Assembly (NCBI GenBank): GCA_958510825.1
Contig: OY294052.1
Coordinates: 6,407,816-6,471,815, forward strand
Length of the DNA: 64,000 bases
Origin: Brachypterus glaber
Taxonomy: Eukaryota; Arthropoda; Insecta; Coleoptera; Kateretidae
Direction of reading: 5' to 3'
Positions 29,290 through 41,928 of the stretch are shown piece by piece (position 1 is the first letter of the stretch; each line of letters starts with the position of its first letter). The notes under the pieces were generated by a model that was not told where the DNA came from, searched no databases, and saw nothing but the letters and a program-made list of their open reading frames with translations. Both the position numbers and the translations under genes were made by a program.

Positions 29290-31227
29290 ATCTTACCTCG
29301 GATTTGTACCTAATTGGGAGTACCCATAACTATTATATTGACATTAAGAAGTGACATTTTAGTTCTTTTGTTTCTAATATGCATAACGCGGTTTCTATGG
29401 TATTTAGCTTTCAATTGTCTTTCCTATGTCTACTATAATAGTACAATCAAAACTATTTAATATTCTTATACACAGACTTCATTCTAGGAGGCTAACGTAT
29501 AATCGGTAAAACCGTTCATATATCTGAGATTGCAATATCTGGCATTGTTTGTTAGTTTATTCATCTGAGGTTTGTTGTACCCATACGGATTTAATGTGTA
29601 TTTGTATGTAAATGTCACATTATTATGAATATATCTATGAATGTCTAAAACCATTTTTGTCTAATTCTTATTCATACTGTACCAGATGTTTCTGCAAATG
29701 TTATTCAATAAAATGCACTATTGCTCGCCCACCTGATAATGCCTGCCATTATTTGTAATAAATCTTCTTATTTATAATAAGTTGTAAATATGTAGATACT
29801 TACGTCAAATATTGCCTTGTTGTTGGTTACATGTATACCGATGTATACTGTCCATACTCTCCTATCAGATATATATTGGGGGTATTTAAAAGATTTAAAA
29901 GTAAACTGTAAAAAAAACGAACAAACAAAGAAACAAATAAATAAATAACTGAAATAAATAAAAGCGTATAAAAAATAATGTTTGGGTTATTTCAGGAAGT
30001 TTAAAAATTAGTTTTTTTTAATTAGTATATTTCATACCCAGATGGAAAACACTTCATTTCCTGAGGAAAAGTCAGCCAACCAAGGGGCTTAGCCACGCGG
30101 TCTGCTAATTCCCGAAGGAAAAATTAAATGTTTCGCCGAGGTTTGTATGCTATTTTATTTACAATTATACCAATTTTATTCACAATTGTGTATTTAATTT
30201 TTTACAACAAAACTGACATCATCTTTAAAATAAACATTGGTGAAGTTAGTTACACATTGTTGCTTTATTATCCACTAAAATAAAATAAAAAATAACTTTT
30301 AATATTAACAATTATAAAACATATAAATATATTGAATATAAATATTCTTTCGACAAAAATAATAAATATTTATCTAAAAAAGTATAAAATAACGTTATAT
30401 ATTTACTTCGTTAAATTAACAGCAGAGGCAGCACTTATCACTAAATTGGTTGTAAAAATATATTTTAGAAATACGAAAATATTCTAATTTAAATTTATAA
30501 AAATAAGTACCTAAAACTATTTTGTCCATAACATTTTAAACATTCAAGTTTTTGATATATCTATGTGAAGTTAGCCACAAGATAGTTTCCGACCAAGGGA
30601 TGAAAATGTGGTGTTTCCCACTTTTTAGGTAGCAGAAGTTAACAATAATTGATTTTCGTTTGGAACTTTTACGTATGTATGTAATTAGCTTATTTCTAAA
30701 TGATTGTGAATAATAGTATATTACGCACCAAGTAAGCGAACCTAGTTGAGTTGTCTATTTCCAATACAGGGTATATCCATAGGAAATCCATAGGACATAC
30801 CCGGTATTGGAAATAGACGATTCAGTTTTTTGTGCACGAGGGTGCGTTTGTTTTACGAGGCGCAACCGAGTAAAAAAAGCACTCGATGTGTACTGAAATG
30901 GTTTGCGTCGAGGTGCGTATACTATTTTTCCTACGGCCTAAACATCAAAAACACGCAAACATTACCTTAAAATACCCACGGTAAATGAATACTTCGATCC
31001 GACCAGTGGTTATTAGTTAGTGTATGTGGGTAATACATAGGTGTAGTTCTTGATTAATAGTCCGATTGTAAAACCAATTAATTAGAATTGCTTATTCACA
31101 GTGCTAATAGGAATTGAAAACAAAACACTGTAACAGTTTAATAAACGGTATGTTACTTTGGAAGGATATTGTTTAAATGAAGTAACGCGAAGAATAATTC
31201 TGTTATAAACTTGAAGTAAAATATTAA
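29290..31227. other. Longest stretch without recognised repeats
   Basis: About 1.9 kb of AT-rich DNA with no supported gene. A foldback at 30760-30825 (GTCTATTTCCAATACAGGGT / CCGGTATTGGAAATAGAC) is followed by a GC-richer GCACGAGGGTGCG..CGAGGTGCG segment. The A-rich tract at 29900-29965 is AAACAAA-like. Confidence 0.5.
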
Positions 31228-31230
31228 TTA

Positions 31231-31460
31231 GGGAACGTTCAAGTATTACGTAACGCAAAATGTACCAAAATTCATACACTTCACACCTCGGTTCTTGCGT
31301 TATTCAAGGCTTTAGATATTTCATATTTTGGCTAGCCCCCCTAACACACCCCTTATTAGCCAAAATATGAAATCTCTATAATCTATAATAACGCGAGAAC
31401 CGGGGTATGAAGTGTAAGAATTTTGGTACAATTTGCGTTACGCAATACTTGAACGTTTCC
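31231..31460. mobile_element. Harbinger-like MITE, family GGGAACGTT, copy 3
   Basis: GGGAACGTTCAAGTATTACG ... TACTTGAACGTTTCC, 230 bp, TTA on both sides (31228-31230, 31461-31463). Same foldback layout as copies 1 and 2. Confidence 0.85.
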
Positions 31461-31694
31461 TTAACCCATAATTGAGGAAAAAAAAGATAAAATACATGTT
31501 TTTCTATTTTAATGAAATAACCTATTGCTTTCCCATTTTGAAAATTTTCAAAATTTCGGAAAGCCTTGTATTCGTGCAAAAATTTTCAATTTTTTTTGCG
31601 TATTTTTGCGTTTTATGACGTTTTATGTCGATATAAATCAATTTTAAGCAAAAAAAGAATTTCGGTCGATCGGTTTGTTATTTTTTTCTAATTT

Positions 31695-31960
31695 CCCTCC
31701 CTAAGAGGTGGGGGGTAGTTTTCGTGAAAACTGATATATAGGGGTTTTTGAGATTGCTGAAAGTGAATCTGATTATAATAAATTCTAACTCCACCCCCAA
31801 AGGGGTGGGGGGTAGTCTTTGTGAAAATTGTGAAGTAAAGTAAATCTGATAATAACAAAATTTAAACGCTACCCCCTACGAGGCGGGGGGTAGTTTTCGT
31901 GAAAATTTGTATATTTTTAAGGGTGCTAAAAGTGAATCTGATAATAAAAAATCCATTTTA
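31695..31960. repeat. Three degenerate tandem units, about 80-95 bp
   Basis: GGTGGGGGGTAGT-TTCGTGAAAA occurs three times (near 31708, 31804 and 31886), each followed by AAAGTGAATCTGATAATAA-type sequence. Diverged. Confidence 0.65.
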
Positions 31961-32229
31961 CGTGCGGAGGTGAAAAATGGGAAAGCTCTTTTACTGGGCA
32001 GTGTATTTTACTTAGGTGTAGAAAATAAATTTGATGTTTATATCCCTCTAAAAAAATTTTTACTACGGATTCTGACGTTAAATCGATTAGTAACTTAAAT
32101 ATATGTATTAGTTTATTTGAAATCCCGTATATTTTAAATTAAAAAAACACTAATCATATATGCCATAAGACCAAGAATGTTGTATTTAAATATTTATTTG
32201 GGTTTACAGTCTTGAGATATTCTATTAAA

Positions 32230-32930
32230 AAAGGCCTGCAGGGTGTATTACTTAACGGTGAAGTATTAGACATCTTAGCTTGTTTCGATTCGTAGTTAAT
32301 ATACATGGTGTTTGCCGAGGTGTTTGCAGTCTTTTGGCATTAAATAAACGGATGATTCAACATCACAAAACATGGAAAACCAGCAATAAAATTTGAATGC
32401 TTCATGGCGATTTTTTATTAAAACTGAGCAAAAAAGTATTCTTGACCGAAACACTAAATTTAATATTAAAAAAGTACTAGCCTTTTAAATAGTAACATCT
32501 TTAGTGGAAAAATATGTTACTTACTTTTAATTAATTAATTTATTTTTTTAAACGGTTGCTCCTAGGAGCAACACAGTAGTGTTACACTATATGACATTTT
32601 CTATGTATTTTTACCCAAGGGATGGATATTTTTTACAAAAAAATAATAAAAATACACATAAAATGTGTTAAGCCTTTTACATTTTTCCGTCTAGGGACGC
32701 CTCTGGATAAATTTAACAAAATAAATTAACAGAAAATAATTGGCCAAATTAATGTCAGTATACATGCAAAACCTCATCGCTCTAGCTCAAAGGGTATCAG
32801 AGTTATTAATTAAAAACCTTATTTTTAGAACAATTTTAAAGGGTCGTAACTCTTAGAGTTCGTTTCCGGACCTATGTTTCTATGCTGGTTTGTCATGTTT
32901 TGTTGAATGGGTTCGTAAAACAGCACGGTC
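32230..32930 (-). mobile_element. Decayed CAGGGTGATCA-family copy
   Basis: TTCTATGTATTTTTACCCAAG, AAAATGTGTTAAGCCTTTTAC and GACGCCTCTGGATAAATTT are the reverse complement of the interior of the 8934 element. CAGGGTG at 32240 may mark one end; the other end is not clear. Confidence 0.55.
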
Positions 32931-33676
32931 CGGACAATACGTTACATTCGTCAGGGGCGCGATACTCACGCCACTATCGCTACCAAAGAACAAAAATAAC
33001 AATAGTTATTCGTAATGAACCACGCTATGGAAAATACATCCAATAAATAACATTTCGCGTAGAACGAGTTGCAAATAGGGCTTACGCCATTTCTCCGAGG
33101 AAACATCATCTTGGGACCAAGTACAAGAAGACACCTGGAACAATACAAGTAAGTCCCTTTTGCCTCACGTCACAAAGGTCCTTCGATAAAACACCCCAGT
33201 GCATTTTTGGAACCCATAGAATAATCCCTTTAATTTCCGCCAAAAGACTGTAAACACAGCGTTATCACCAGGTATAAATTAAACTTTAATTATAAAAGCC
33301 AAATACGTATTAAATATAAATAATAAATGTCACTGTATAATATAAATACTTATTACCATGATTTGTTTAAGGGTAAACGTGCTTCAAGAAAAACCAATTA
33401 CAATATATCAAATTACATTACAATTACCGCGATATTTTTCAATAATATGAATGATACTTATGACCTAGAAGGCTCAGATAATATCTGTTAATTAACAATA
33501 TTATAATATATTATGGTCAATATTTCACACGCCGTAGTATTATTAAATCGTTATTCATATTTAATTGTGATAAATTTTAACCAACTACATTCGAGTGTAC
33601 CGTAAAAATTACATACCAAAAAGTGTTTTTGATTTTGACTTTATTTGTTAATTATGATATGTAACCTATAATTACA
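32931..33676. other. Non-coding gap
   Basis: 32940-33240 is somewhat GC-richer and mixed in composition, with CAATACAAGTAAGT resembling a splice donor context, but no protein similarity is recognised. The rest is AT-rich. Confidence 0.35.
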
Positions 33677-34356
33677 TCGGCACTTAGTGCTACTAAGAGT
33701 GCCGATGTATTGAAATCTTCGCCGAAAATTCAAAATCTTTGACCATGTTTTCTTCACATTTCTCGACGTTTTAGACCATTCTGAGTAGAAATAAGTAAAA
33801 AAAAATTTGCGTCCGTATGTCTGTATGTCTGTCTGGGTGTAAACTAACTAACTCCATTTCTACATGAGATATCGACTTGCGTTTTTTTTTGCATATTGTT
33901 TCTTATCGTATTCCGAAGAGCTGATTAGATTTTGGGGGTAGATTGGGGGTAAGTAACTCCTATTTTTAGCGTTTTTTGTTTATAATTAAGGCAATTATTA
34001 TTGTATTTGGTTAATTTAGCACTTATATGAAAGATAATTTTAAATTGGTCAAAAAATGTTATAAACAACGTTTTCCTAAAACGCATTGTTTTCGAAATAT
34101 TGGCGTTTAAAGCAGTAAAAGGTTTTTTAGCATATCTCACATATTTATAACCCGATTTAAAAAATTATATTTTAAATAAAAGCTCTTTTTAAGCCCTATA
34201 AAAAATGTTATATACAGTTTTTTGCTAGAATATAATGTTTTAAAGTTACAGAATTTAAAATCAAACAAAACACCTAGTTTGAAATTTACAGATTAGATGG
34301 CTCTAGTGTACAATAGTGCCGATGTTTTGACAGGGTGCTTGCAACGTTTCATCTAG
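33677..34356 (+). mobile_element. Helitron/Helentron-like element, copy 2
   Basis: A-TCGGCACTTAGTGC ... GCAACGTTTCATCTAG-T, 680 bp, closely matching copy 1 along its length. The 5' end folds perfectly (TCGGCACT / AGTGCCGA), and AGTGCCGA reappears 44 bp before the 3' end. Confidence 0.6.
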
Positions 34357-34874
34357 TTTAAAAAGAAATACTTATATAAACAAGTAAAATAAATCTTAAT
34401 TATGATAAATTAAATAAATTCTTAATATATATGTATTTTAATCCTGGCATTTTAAAATTTAATTTTACTTCAGACATTTTATAAATTATTAAAATTCTGC
34501 TTTTTATAATAATATTAAAAGCACTATTAATTTTATCATCAAATTCAATTTTTTTTACAAGAATACAGAAATAAATAAACAAAATATACATATTTAAGAT
34601 AACAGCATTAGAATAATTAAAAATATTGGTTAATTACAATTTATAATGATTAACTAAAACCGCATAATATGTAGGTTTATATTTATGATCATTGAAATCC
34701 ATATTTTCTATTCAAAAGAGGATTTCTAAAACAATTATATTCATACATTTTTAAATAAATAAGAAATGATATTTTCTGTAATATTTAATGGACCGAAACA
34801 AATGTATTCTAGAAATACTTATTTTTATTTAATTATTATTAACCTAGCGAAATGTACATGCCTACTTACATTCA
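34357..34874. other. Non-coding gap
   Basis: Very AT-rich DNA with no gene or repeat recognised. Confidence 0.45.
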
Positions 34875-34886
34875 AAGAAGAACAAC

Positions 34887-35720
34887 CATAGACAAAATAA
34901 ACAAATAGATTGATTTTTGAGCGTCTGCGCATACTTCTGCGTCCCGACTAAATGCGTCCTCCATTTTGATTCCAATTGTCCAACATAAAGTAAAAAAATA
35001 TATATTTTATGTTGGTAACACTGTGTTGTTTTAGATAGGAATATTTTCTTTGTTAAAGATGTGTCTTTTCATTTCACTTCAGTAGTCAGTAAAAGTTTCT
35101 TTTTGTCGTTGTTTTGTTGCAACAGTTTGTTATATATGTAAAAATTAAATAAATATGTTATACTACACAGATATTTATTTATTTTTACCAGTAATTTAAA
35201 TATAAAATTATAATTCTTCGCACACACCTCTAACATATTCGTGCAACAGGTTAACATAACCTAATTTATGTATGTTTTGAGTTTGTTTTGGAGGTTTTTC
35301 TGTTATTTTTTCTACGCGTTTGGTGTTTTGTGTTAGAAGGGTGAACATTTTATTTTATTATAGACTATATAATAGCGTTTTTGAACTTTTAAAGTCTTTC
35401 TGTGTTTTTTGTATATTTTATAGTGCTTTCTCAAAGAACTAGTAAAGTCTTTGCAATGACGTGTTTTATAAAAAGTTGTAGAAACATAAAACGACTGCTA
35501 CCTGCAGACAGCAGTATCATATTTTTTAGCTAAGTTTGATTTTTTTTAATATAACATAAGAAAACATTAAAAAGTAAGGTTATGTCGTTTATTTATTTAC
35601 ATTTTACCCACTTATTTAAATTTCTAGGCTGATTTCTGACGTAACTTCCGATCAAAATGGAGGACTCGTAAATTTGTATATAACCTTGAGATGACAGGTC
35701 ATCTATGTTCTTTGTCTATG
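34887..35720. mobile_element. hAT-type element, CATAGACAAA family, copy 1
   Basis: Ends CATAGACAAA and TTTGTCTATG; perfect 8-bp TSD AGAACAAC (34879-34886, 35721-35728). 834 bp, nearly the same as 60376-61185. It contains paired arms GATTTTTGAGCGTCTGCGCA / CCTCCATTTTGAT..ATCAAAATGGAGG, and no transposase. It sits exactly at the left terminus of another hAT-type element. Confidence 0.9.
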
Positions 35721-35724
35721 AGAA

Positions 35725-35978
35725 CAACGAACTAATAACTCTTCTCTCTAGAATAGGCATTTCATTCGTTAAAACTGACAAAAACGTCGGCAACATAAAC
35801 ATTCGTCTGTCTTACTCACACATCTTTGTTCTAACAGAGACAACAATACCAGTTACTGGTAATTTTTATTGTTCAGGCCTGAATATACCTACTATTTGTT
35901 TACAAATAAACCGAGATGTTGGCGATGCTTCATTTTAACGGTATGCGTTATCTAGAAAGAAGAGTTTTTAGTTCGTTG
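35725..35978. mobile_element. hAT-type MITE, CAACGAACTAATAA family, copy 2
   Basis: CAACGAACTAATAACTCTTC to TTTTTAGTTCGTTG, 254 bp. Its own 8-bp TSD AAGAAGAA stands at 34875-34882 and 35979-35986, now separated by the inserted element at 34887-35720. The left terminal CAAC is present on both sides of that insertion (34883-34886 and 35725-35728) as part of its duplication. Confidence 0.9.
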
Positions 35979-35986
35979 AAGAAGAA

Positions 35987-36604
35987 CTATCCATTTACAA
36001 CAGAAAAAGAAAACGCTACAGAAAGAAGGGAGGGTTGAATATAAGCAAAATATTTGGAGTAGAGTGTAAATCATTAAAATACTAAAAGCAAATACATTTT
36101 TTACCCCTGTGTGAAAAGAATACCAAAGTTTTGCTCAATGGAATAAAAAAATATTAAATGGAAAACCTGACAGCCCCCCCTGGCACCCTGATACAAATGA
36201 ATACATTTTAATAGTATATTAAAGTACTAGTTCCATAACATACGTTTGGACTTTTTGGACTTTCTAAACTTGTACTCGTGCGCTAAAAATATTTAAATAC
36301 TTTTTTATTTCCTGAAAATGATTGTTTTTCATATCTTAAATAGATAATATTTCCCTCAGTGTATGATACCATGCATGGTATCATTTTTTGCAGCAATAGT
36401 TAATTGATGTAAATTTTAACAACATGCACTGGAGTTAATTGACCAAGATACGGTGTTTATTCGCACCAGGAAAATATAACTGCGTACAAGAAGGGAGATA
36501 ATGTAATTCTTCTATATAATTTTCGATTAAGATATACATTTTTACAATGGAACACGCTGTATATGATGCGTCACATCTTATAGTATACTTTTTGCAGTGT
36601 AATT
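35987..36604. other. Non-coding gap
   Basis: AT-rich; a C-run near 36174 and GGTATCATGCATGGTATCAT-like palindrome near 36365. No gene. Confidence 0.4.
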
Positions 36605-36612
36605 ATTTTTAG

Positions 36613-37161
36613 CAAAGAACTTTTACCTCAAGAAGGAGCATGATGAAATCTACCGTATGCTTTGTTTGAAGCGTGAACCAACTACGGTGAGGGGCTGATG
36701 GGGAGTGACTATTGTTTACACTTGGTACGCGTAAAGAGAGAGAAAGAATGTGTAAACTCACAGTCTAATGTCGTAAAATGACTGACAGAGGTACATTGTT
36801 GCCGATTGGAAACATATACTTTGGATATTTTATTGTAAATTTTAAGAAACATTAGTTCTGTATGAGTTTTATATGAACTAGTAGTTTAATTTTAATAGAT
36901 TTAAATATACTATATTATTAAACATAATTATAGTATACACAATAAAATTTTTTACATTTTTAATTGAAGTATAATGATTTGAATTCATGATAAGGTGGAA
37001 ACTACGCAACATCGCTACTGGGTAGCCTGAAAGTCGACTAGCGACATCTACATTTTAAACCACAAAGCTGTATCGCGTTTCTGTTAGTAAATAAACAAAC
37101 AAAAAGATGACACCTTCATAAACATTGGTCTGAAATTACTTCTTGAGGTAAAAGTTCTTTG
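36613..37161 (+). mobile_element. hAT-type MITE, CAAAGAACTTTTACC family, copy 1
   Basis: Ends CAAAGAACTTTTACCTCAAG and CTTGAGGTAAAAGTTCTTTG; perfect 8-bp TSD ATTTTTAG (36605-36612, 37162-37169). 549 bp, no coding. An inverted copy lies at 54503. Confidence 0.95.
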
Positions 37162-37169
37162 ATTTTTAG

Positions 37170-38472
37170 GAATAGAATATTTGTACGTCCGACGCATACG
37201 AAGCTACGTGTACTTAATGCATTTTTATTCTGATTTTTAGGGTTTTAAAGCTTTTGAGGTATATTTTTCGTTAATATTGTATTGCCTCCGTTTAAATGGG
37301 GGGCTACGCCCCCTATTAGCATCGAAAACATGAGACAGACGCTAAAAACTGACCTAAACCAAAGAGTTAGGTTATGTTACGTCGAACATATAAATAGCCA
37401 GGCTGTTTGTTAGTGGGTAATTAAAAAAACTATCCGTTTTTCGTCGTCGCGGTTCATTAGATTTATTTAATAGCGGATTAAATGCAATAAGACTGAAATA
37501 GGAAAGCTTTCGACTTATGTGCCTCATAAAATAATAAATTTTAATTAAAATATAAGAAAGAAAACGTAAATACTATACTTTCTTCTCGTTTATATAGAAC
37601 ATTATCTACAAACAAATATATAATTGTATTTATTATATTTTCAGTAAATGTCACAAAATAATAAATATAAATATAAACTTTCATGCAGTTTAAAGGCTAC
37701 ATGATGAGGACGTCGGTGCAATACCAATCTAATGTAATAATTCAATCTTACTCATCAGATATACTTCTTATCGGAGTAAAAGCATTCACTATTATTATAG
37801 TAGTCTACAACACGTATGGAATAGTGATTCCGCACTCGAGGGACCGTCTTACTCGCCTGCCGGCTCGTATGACAAACTTTCCGCTCGCGCGGAATATTGT
37901 CTATCCCATACTAGTTATTTTATTTATTTATTCACAAATATATTACAATAAAAGGAAATACATAATTTTAGTTCATCCGCCTAAATCAAAAGATTTGTGC
38001 TATACTATTCCAAATCCTTTTGGGGACCCTATTTGAATTTCCATATCAACCGTAATATTCATGTAAAATTTTACTGTGTAATTTTGTACTGATAAAAATA
38101 GCAGCATATTTATTTATGATCATATTCATATACAGTTTATGTTTAAATGCATTAAAATAATAAAATTATAACTATAAAAGCTATCCATTGTTAAATATAA
38201 CTGTATAGCAGGTGCATATATCTGCTTCATTAGATTTGAACTTATCCCTAGAACTGTCGAACTATAATTTATTACTTGTCATTAAGATCATTTTAAAATA
38301 ATATATAAACAAGATAAATTTAAAAAACTTGTCCACTTCTAACTTCATATCTAAATGTATAGAAGTTCAAAAACATTTAAGATATAAATACCTAGGTAGG
38401 AGTAAAGGGTTTATCAAAAAATACAATTAATAATAGTCGTTGAAACCGTTACCTATAATTGTTGTATATATA
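37170..38472. other. Gap with an unrecognised 117-codon frame
   Basis: 37683-38036 (plus) is the longest ATG frame outside known elements in this region. It has a locally GC-rich middle (HSRDRLTRLPARMTNFPLAR) followed by a hydrophobic stretch (IVYPILVILFIYSQIYY) that could span a membrane. No family recognised and no neighbouring exons; I do not call it a gene. The remainder is AT-rich. Confidence 0.3.
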
Positions 38473-39644
38473 CAGGGTGTTCCGTGAGGAAAGGGAAATA
38501 TTTTAAGGGTGTGTTCTAGAGGTCAAAATAAGAAAAAAAGTTCCCATAAACATATGTCCTAAAACGACTTGTAAGGGAGCTACGCCCCTTCAAAGGGGTA
38601 CCAAAATTTCGATTTTTTATTATTAACTTAGGAACCCTTTATATTATAGCATCGAGTTTTAGCAAATGATCTATGCTTTATAAGGCTTATCAGCCAATGG
38701 CATTTGCATGTAGTTAATCTAACCAGGGGCGTTCGTAATGGGGGGTCTTATCACTTTTTTGCCCTCAAACTTTTTTCTGCTTAACTTTTTTGTGGTTTTA
38801 TTTTTAGAACAGTATTACTAAGATAAAAACACATTAAAAAGGTACTCTTGTTGTAATACCATAGGATTAACCGTTTTCGAGAAAAATAAGAATAAACGCA
38901 AAATTGCACCTTTCGAAAACCAAAAAATAAACACTAAAATGTTAAAAACCTAAATTTCAATGGCGTGGGATTACTGTACACCAAAAAGAAAGAAAAAAGT
39001 TTTTATGTAGGTACGTAATTCCAAAAATCATTGATAAGGGAGACCATAACTTAAATAATAATAAATTTTAAAGACTCATGTTACCTTTAAAAGCGATTTT
39101 TGGATATACACGTATAAAACTTTTTTCTTAGCTTTTAATGTAGAATTACCCTGCATTATTGAAATTTAGGTTTTTAACATTTGTGTTTAATTTTTGGTTC
39201 TATAAACGTGTAATTTTGCCTTTAATTGTATTTTTCTCGAAAACGGTTAATGCTATGGTATTGCAACAAGAATACCTTTTTAATGTGTTTTTACCTTAGT
39301 AATACTATTCTAAAAATAAACGCTCAAAAAAGTTAAGCAGAAAAAAGTTTGGGGCAAAAAAGTGATAAGACCCCCCATTAAGAACGCCCCTGGTTAAATT
39401 AACTACATGCAAATACCATTGGCCGATAGGTCTTATAAAGCATAGATCACACGCTAAATCTCGATGGTATTACACAAAGGGTTCCTAAGTTATGAATAAA
39501 AAATCAAAATTATTGGTACCCCTTTGAAAGTGCATAGCTCTCTTACGAGTCGTTATTGGACATATATTTATGGGAACTTTTTTTCCTATTTTGACCTCTA
39601 GAACACATCCTTTAAATATTTCCCTTTCCTCACGGAACACCCTG
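38473..39644. mobile_element. Mariner-like long-TIR foldback, CAGGGTGTTCCGTG
   Basis: TA-CAGGGTGTTCCGTGAGG ... CCTCACGGAACACCCTG-TA, 1172 bp. The long arms carry AGGGAGCTACGCCC and GGGGGGTCTTATCAC-type modules shared with 25680. A (TA)n run (39645-39663) abuts the right end. No transposase. Confidence 0.85.
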
Positions 39645-39690
39645 TATATATATATATATATATAACGAAGAAGTAAATCCATACGTTATA

Positions 39691-39790
39691 CAGGGTGATA
39701 TAAAAATAAATTTATATATTTTAAGCTTCGTTTTAAGCGGTGATTCTACATAAAAAAATATTGAAAGAAGTTCGTATAATCATGTGTTTC
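39691..39790 (+). mobile_element. Solo CAGGGTGATA terminus
   Basis: TA-CAGGGTGATATAAAAATAA followed by GCGGTGATTCTACATAAAAA, as in the other CAGGGT elements; the match ends within about 100 bp. Confidence 0.55.
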
Positions 39791-40060
39791 ACTGTCTCTC
39801 TACTAGAAAAATTGTAGTAGAAATTAAGATTAATGGAGCTTCATTTATATAATAAAAAAAATTAATGTCATTTAAATTGGTTTAATATAATTGATTTAAC
39901 ACAATAATAATAAAAATGTTACACAGCGGGATATCAATGCTAAAATAATATGATTGAGATTGACAGTATATCATTTTCAGATATTTAATAACTAATGACA
40001 TCTACATTATCTTTTGATTTAATTAAAGTTAATATTGTATTAATTAATAATACACAACAT

Positions 40061-40741
40061 TTAGTCCAGTCATATAAAGAGAAATTCTCATGTGGGATAG
40101 GGGTGTCCCCTATCTTGAATTTTAGTGGTGAGTGCGGTTATCTCGCTAAATATGCATCTTAGGATAAAAATGCTTATAACTAATTTTGTTGAGGAGAAAA
40201 TTTCCAACAATTTTTGTTTGGATATTTTTTTAAATATATTATTAACAACCGAATTATAAATGTTCAAAAATGGCCATGTTGGAGGACTTTTTGGAGGTGG
40301 TTTTTTCGATTTTTTAGCCAAATTATTCATTGGAGGATATGAGCAAACTTGTAGTTCTTGAAATTCTCTATAAATTTTATATATTATGCATTTTCATAAG
40401 TATTTTGTTACAGTTACAGTGGGCGCTGAAAGTCGATTTGCTCCCTCTGTAACCGTACCAAAGTACCTATGAAAATTTTTAATATATGAAACTTATAGAG
40501 AATTTCATTAGCTAATAGTTTGCTTTTATCGTTTATAATTTGGCTGAAAAATGAAAAAAAACAATCTCACCTCCAACATATTAAGCAACTCACCCCTAAA
40601 ATTCAAGATAGCGGACACCCCTTACGCAAATCACTCGGTGAAAAACTAACAGGAGTGTTCTGTTACCAGCCACTTCTACCCTTTTAAATATCAACCCGTG
40701 TACATTTATTGCAATCTACATTTATTATTTGACTGGACTAA
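40061..40741 (+). mobile_element. TTAGTCCAGTC foldback element, copy 2 (intact)
   Basis: TTAGTCCAGTCATATAA ... TTATTTGACTGGACTAA, 681 bp. The arms share TATCTTGAATTTTAG / CTAAAATTCAAGATA. The centre holds AGTGGGCGCTGAAAGTC. Non-coding. It serves as the empty-site reference for insertions in copy 1 at 19850. A half copy lies at 56601-56758. Confidence 0.75.
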
Positions 40742-41159
40742 TTAACCTTCACGTAGAAATGTTTCTTTGCTAACACAGGCATGCAAGTTGATGATTTTTC
40801 TCCAGTTATAGAATTTACTTAAAATAATAAACATAAATCACTTCCATAGTTTTTCATCACGTCAGAATTTTTTTTTCAAAAACGATTAAAATAACACATT
40901 GCATTTTTTTAGAAGGGTTTTTATGAAACTTAAATTGGTAATTTTAAAGTTTTATCTTTTCCAGTTTGCAAAAAATACTGACGTGACGGATACAATGGAG
41001 TTTATCTTTTATTCAAAAGTATTAAAACCCAGTAAGGGGTGAGTCAAAATTCACAAAAGATATCTGCAAATTTGTTATTTACTTATTTTTTTTTTTGGCT
41101 GCAAGGCAATTTGCAAAAAAATCCCGCTAGGGTCATAAAAACAGAAGTGACTTTCCAAT
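40742..41159. other. Non-coding gap
   Basis: AT-rich; TGACGTGACGGATAC near 40980 and ACGTCAGAATTTTTTTTTC near 40860 form an imperfect inverted pair. No gene. Confidence 0.4.
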
Positions 41160-41566
41160 GGCGATTTCTCCCGTTAGATTAGACAGGGACAAAAGCTCTA
41201 CCCAAAAAGGATAGAAGACATACATACACTCCCACTTCCACCCAATCAAACAAATTCTGTATTTGTTCTTTGTTGAACAAATACAATATTTACTTGGCCG
41301 GGCGAAAAGTGTAACTATATTATTTTTTAAAAGAAATTACTGGCGCCATCTAAATTTAAGTAGAATTTTCTTATTTTACAGATTCACATTAGCTTTGTTC
41401 GTTCGTGCCGCTCAGTGCTACACTTTCCGGCCAACCAAATAAATACTGTATTTGTTGTATGAAAAACAAATACAGTATTTATTTGGTTGGCTGGAAAGTG
41501 TAGCACAAATGAGATAGAGATAGGGTAGACGTTATTGGTTTCATAATTCTAGTTGTAGAGAGCTCC
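41160..41566 (-). mobile_element. Multi-hairpin MITE, copy 6
   Basis: 407 bp, GGCGATTTCTCCCGTTAG to TTGTAGAGAGCTCC, AT on both sides, both hairpins complete (large one about 41415-41503). Confidence 0.85.
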
Positions 41567-41928
41567 ATTAATATACAAAAACCGAATTAAAAAATACTGT
41601 TTAGGTCATAAACGAAAACCCTTTCTCTTTCTACTTATTCAAATGACTACCTAGTTTTAGACAATTTGATCACTCAAGTATATTCTGATGCATTTAAATG
41701 TGACCTTAATTTAGACAAATCATTCACTAGAAATATTGGTTCAGACAGTCTAAGAGACAACTATTGTGTAGCTTCTCTTTGACGAAAGTGAAAGGGATTC
41801 AAAAGTAATTAAAAGAGTCTTGAGGATATCTTATTGTTTTCTTGATTATTCCTCAGCAGATTATTTTGTTCGATTTAAACGCAGATGACTTACTGACCTT
41901 AAAGATCTTAATCTGCAAAAATTGACCT
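41567..41928. other. Non-coding gap
   Basis: No gene or repeat recognised; ordinary AT-rich sequence. Confidence 0.4.
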
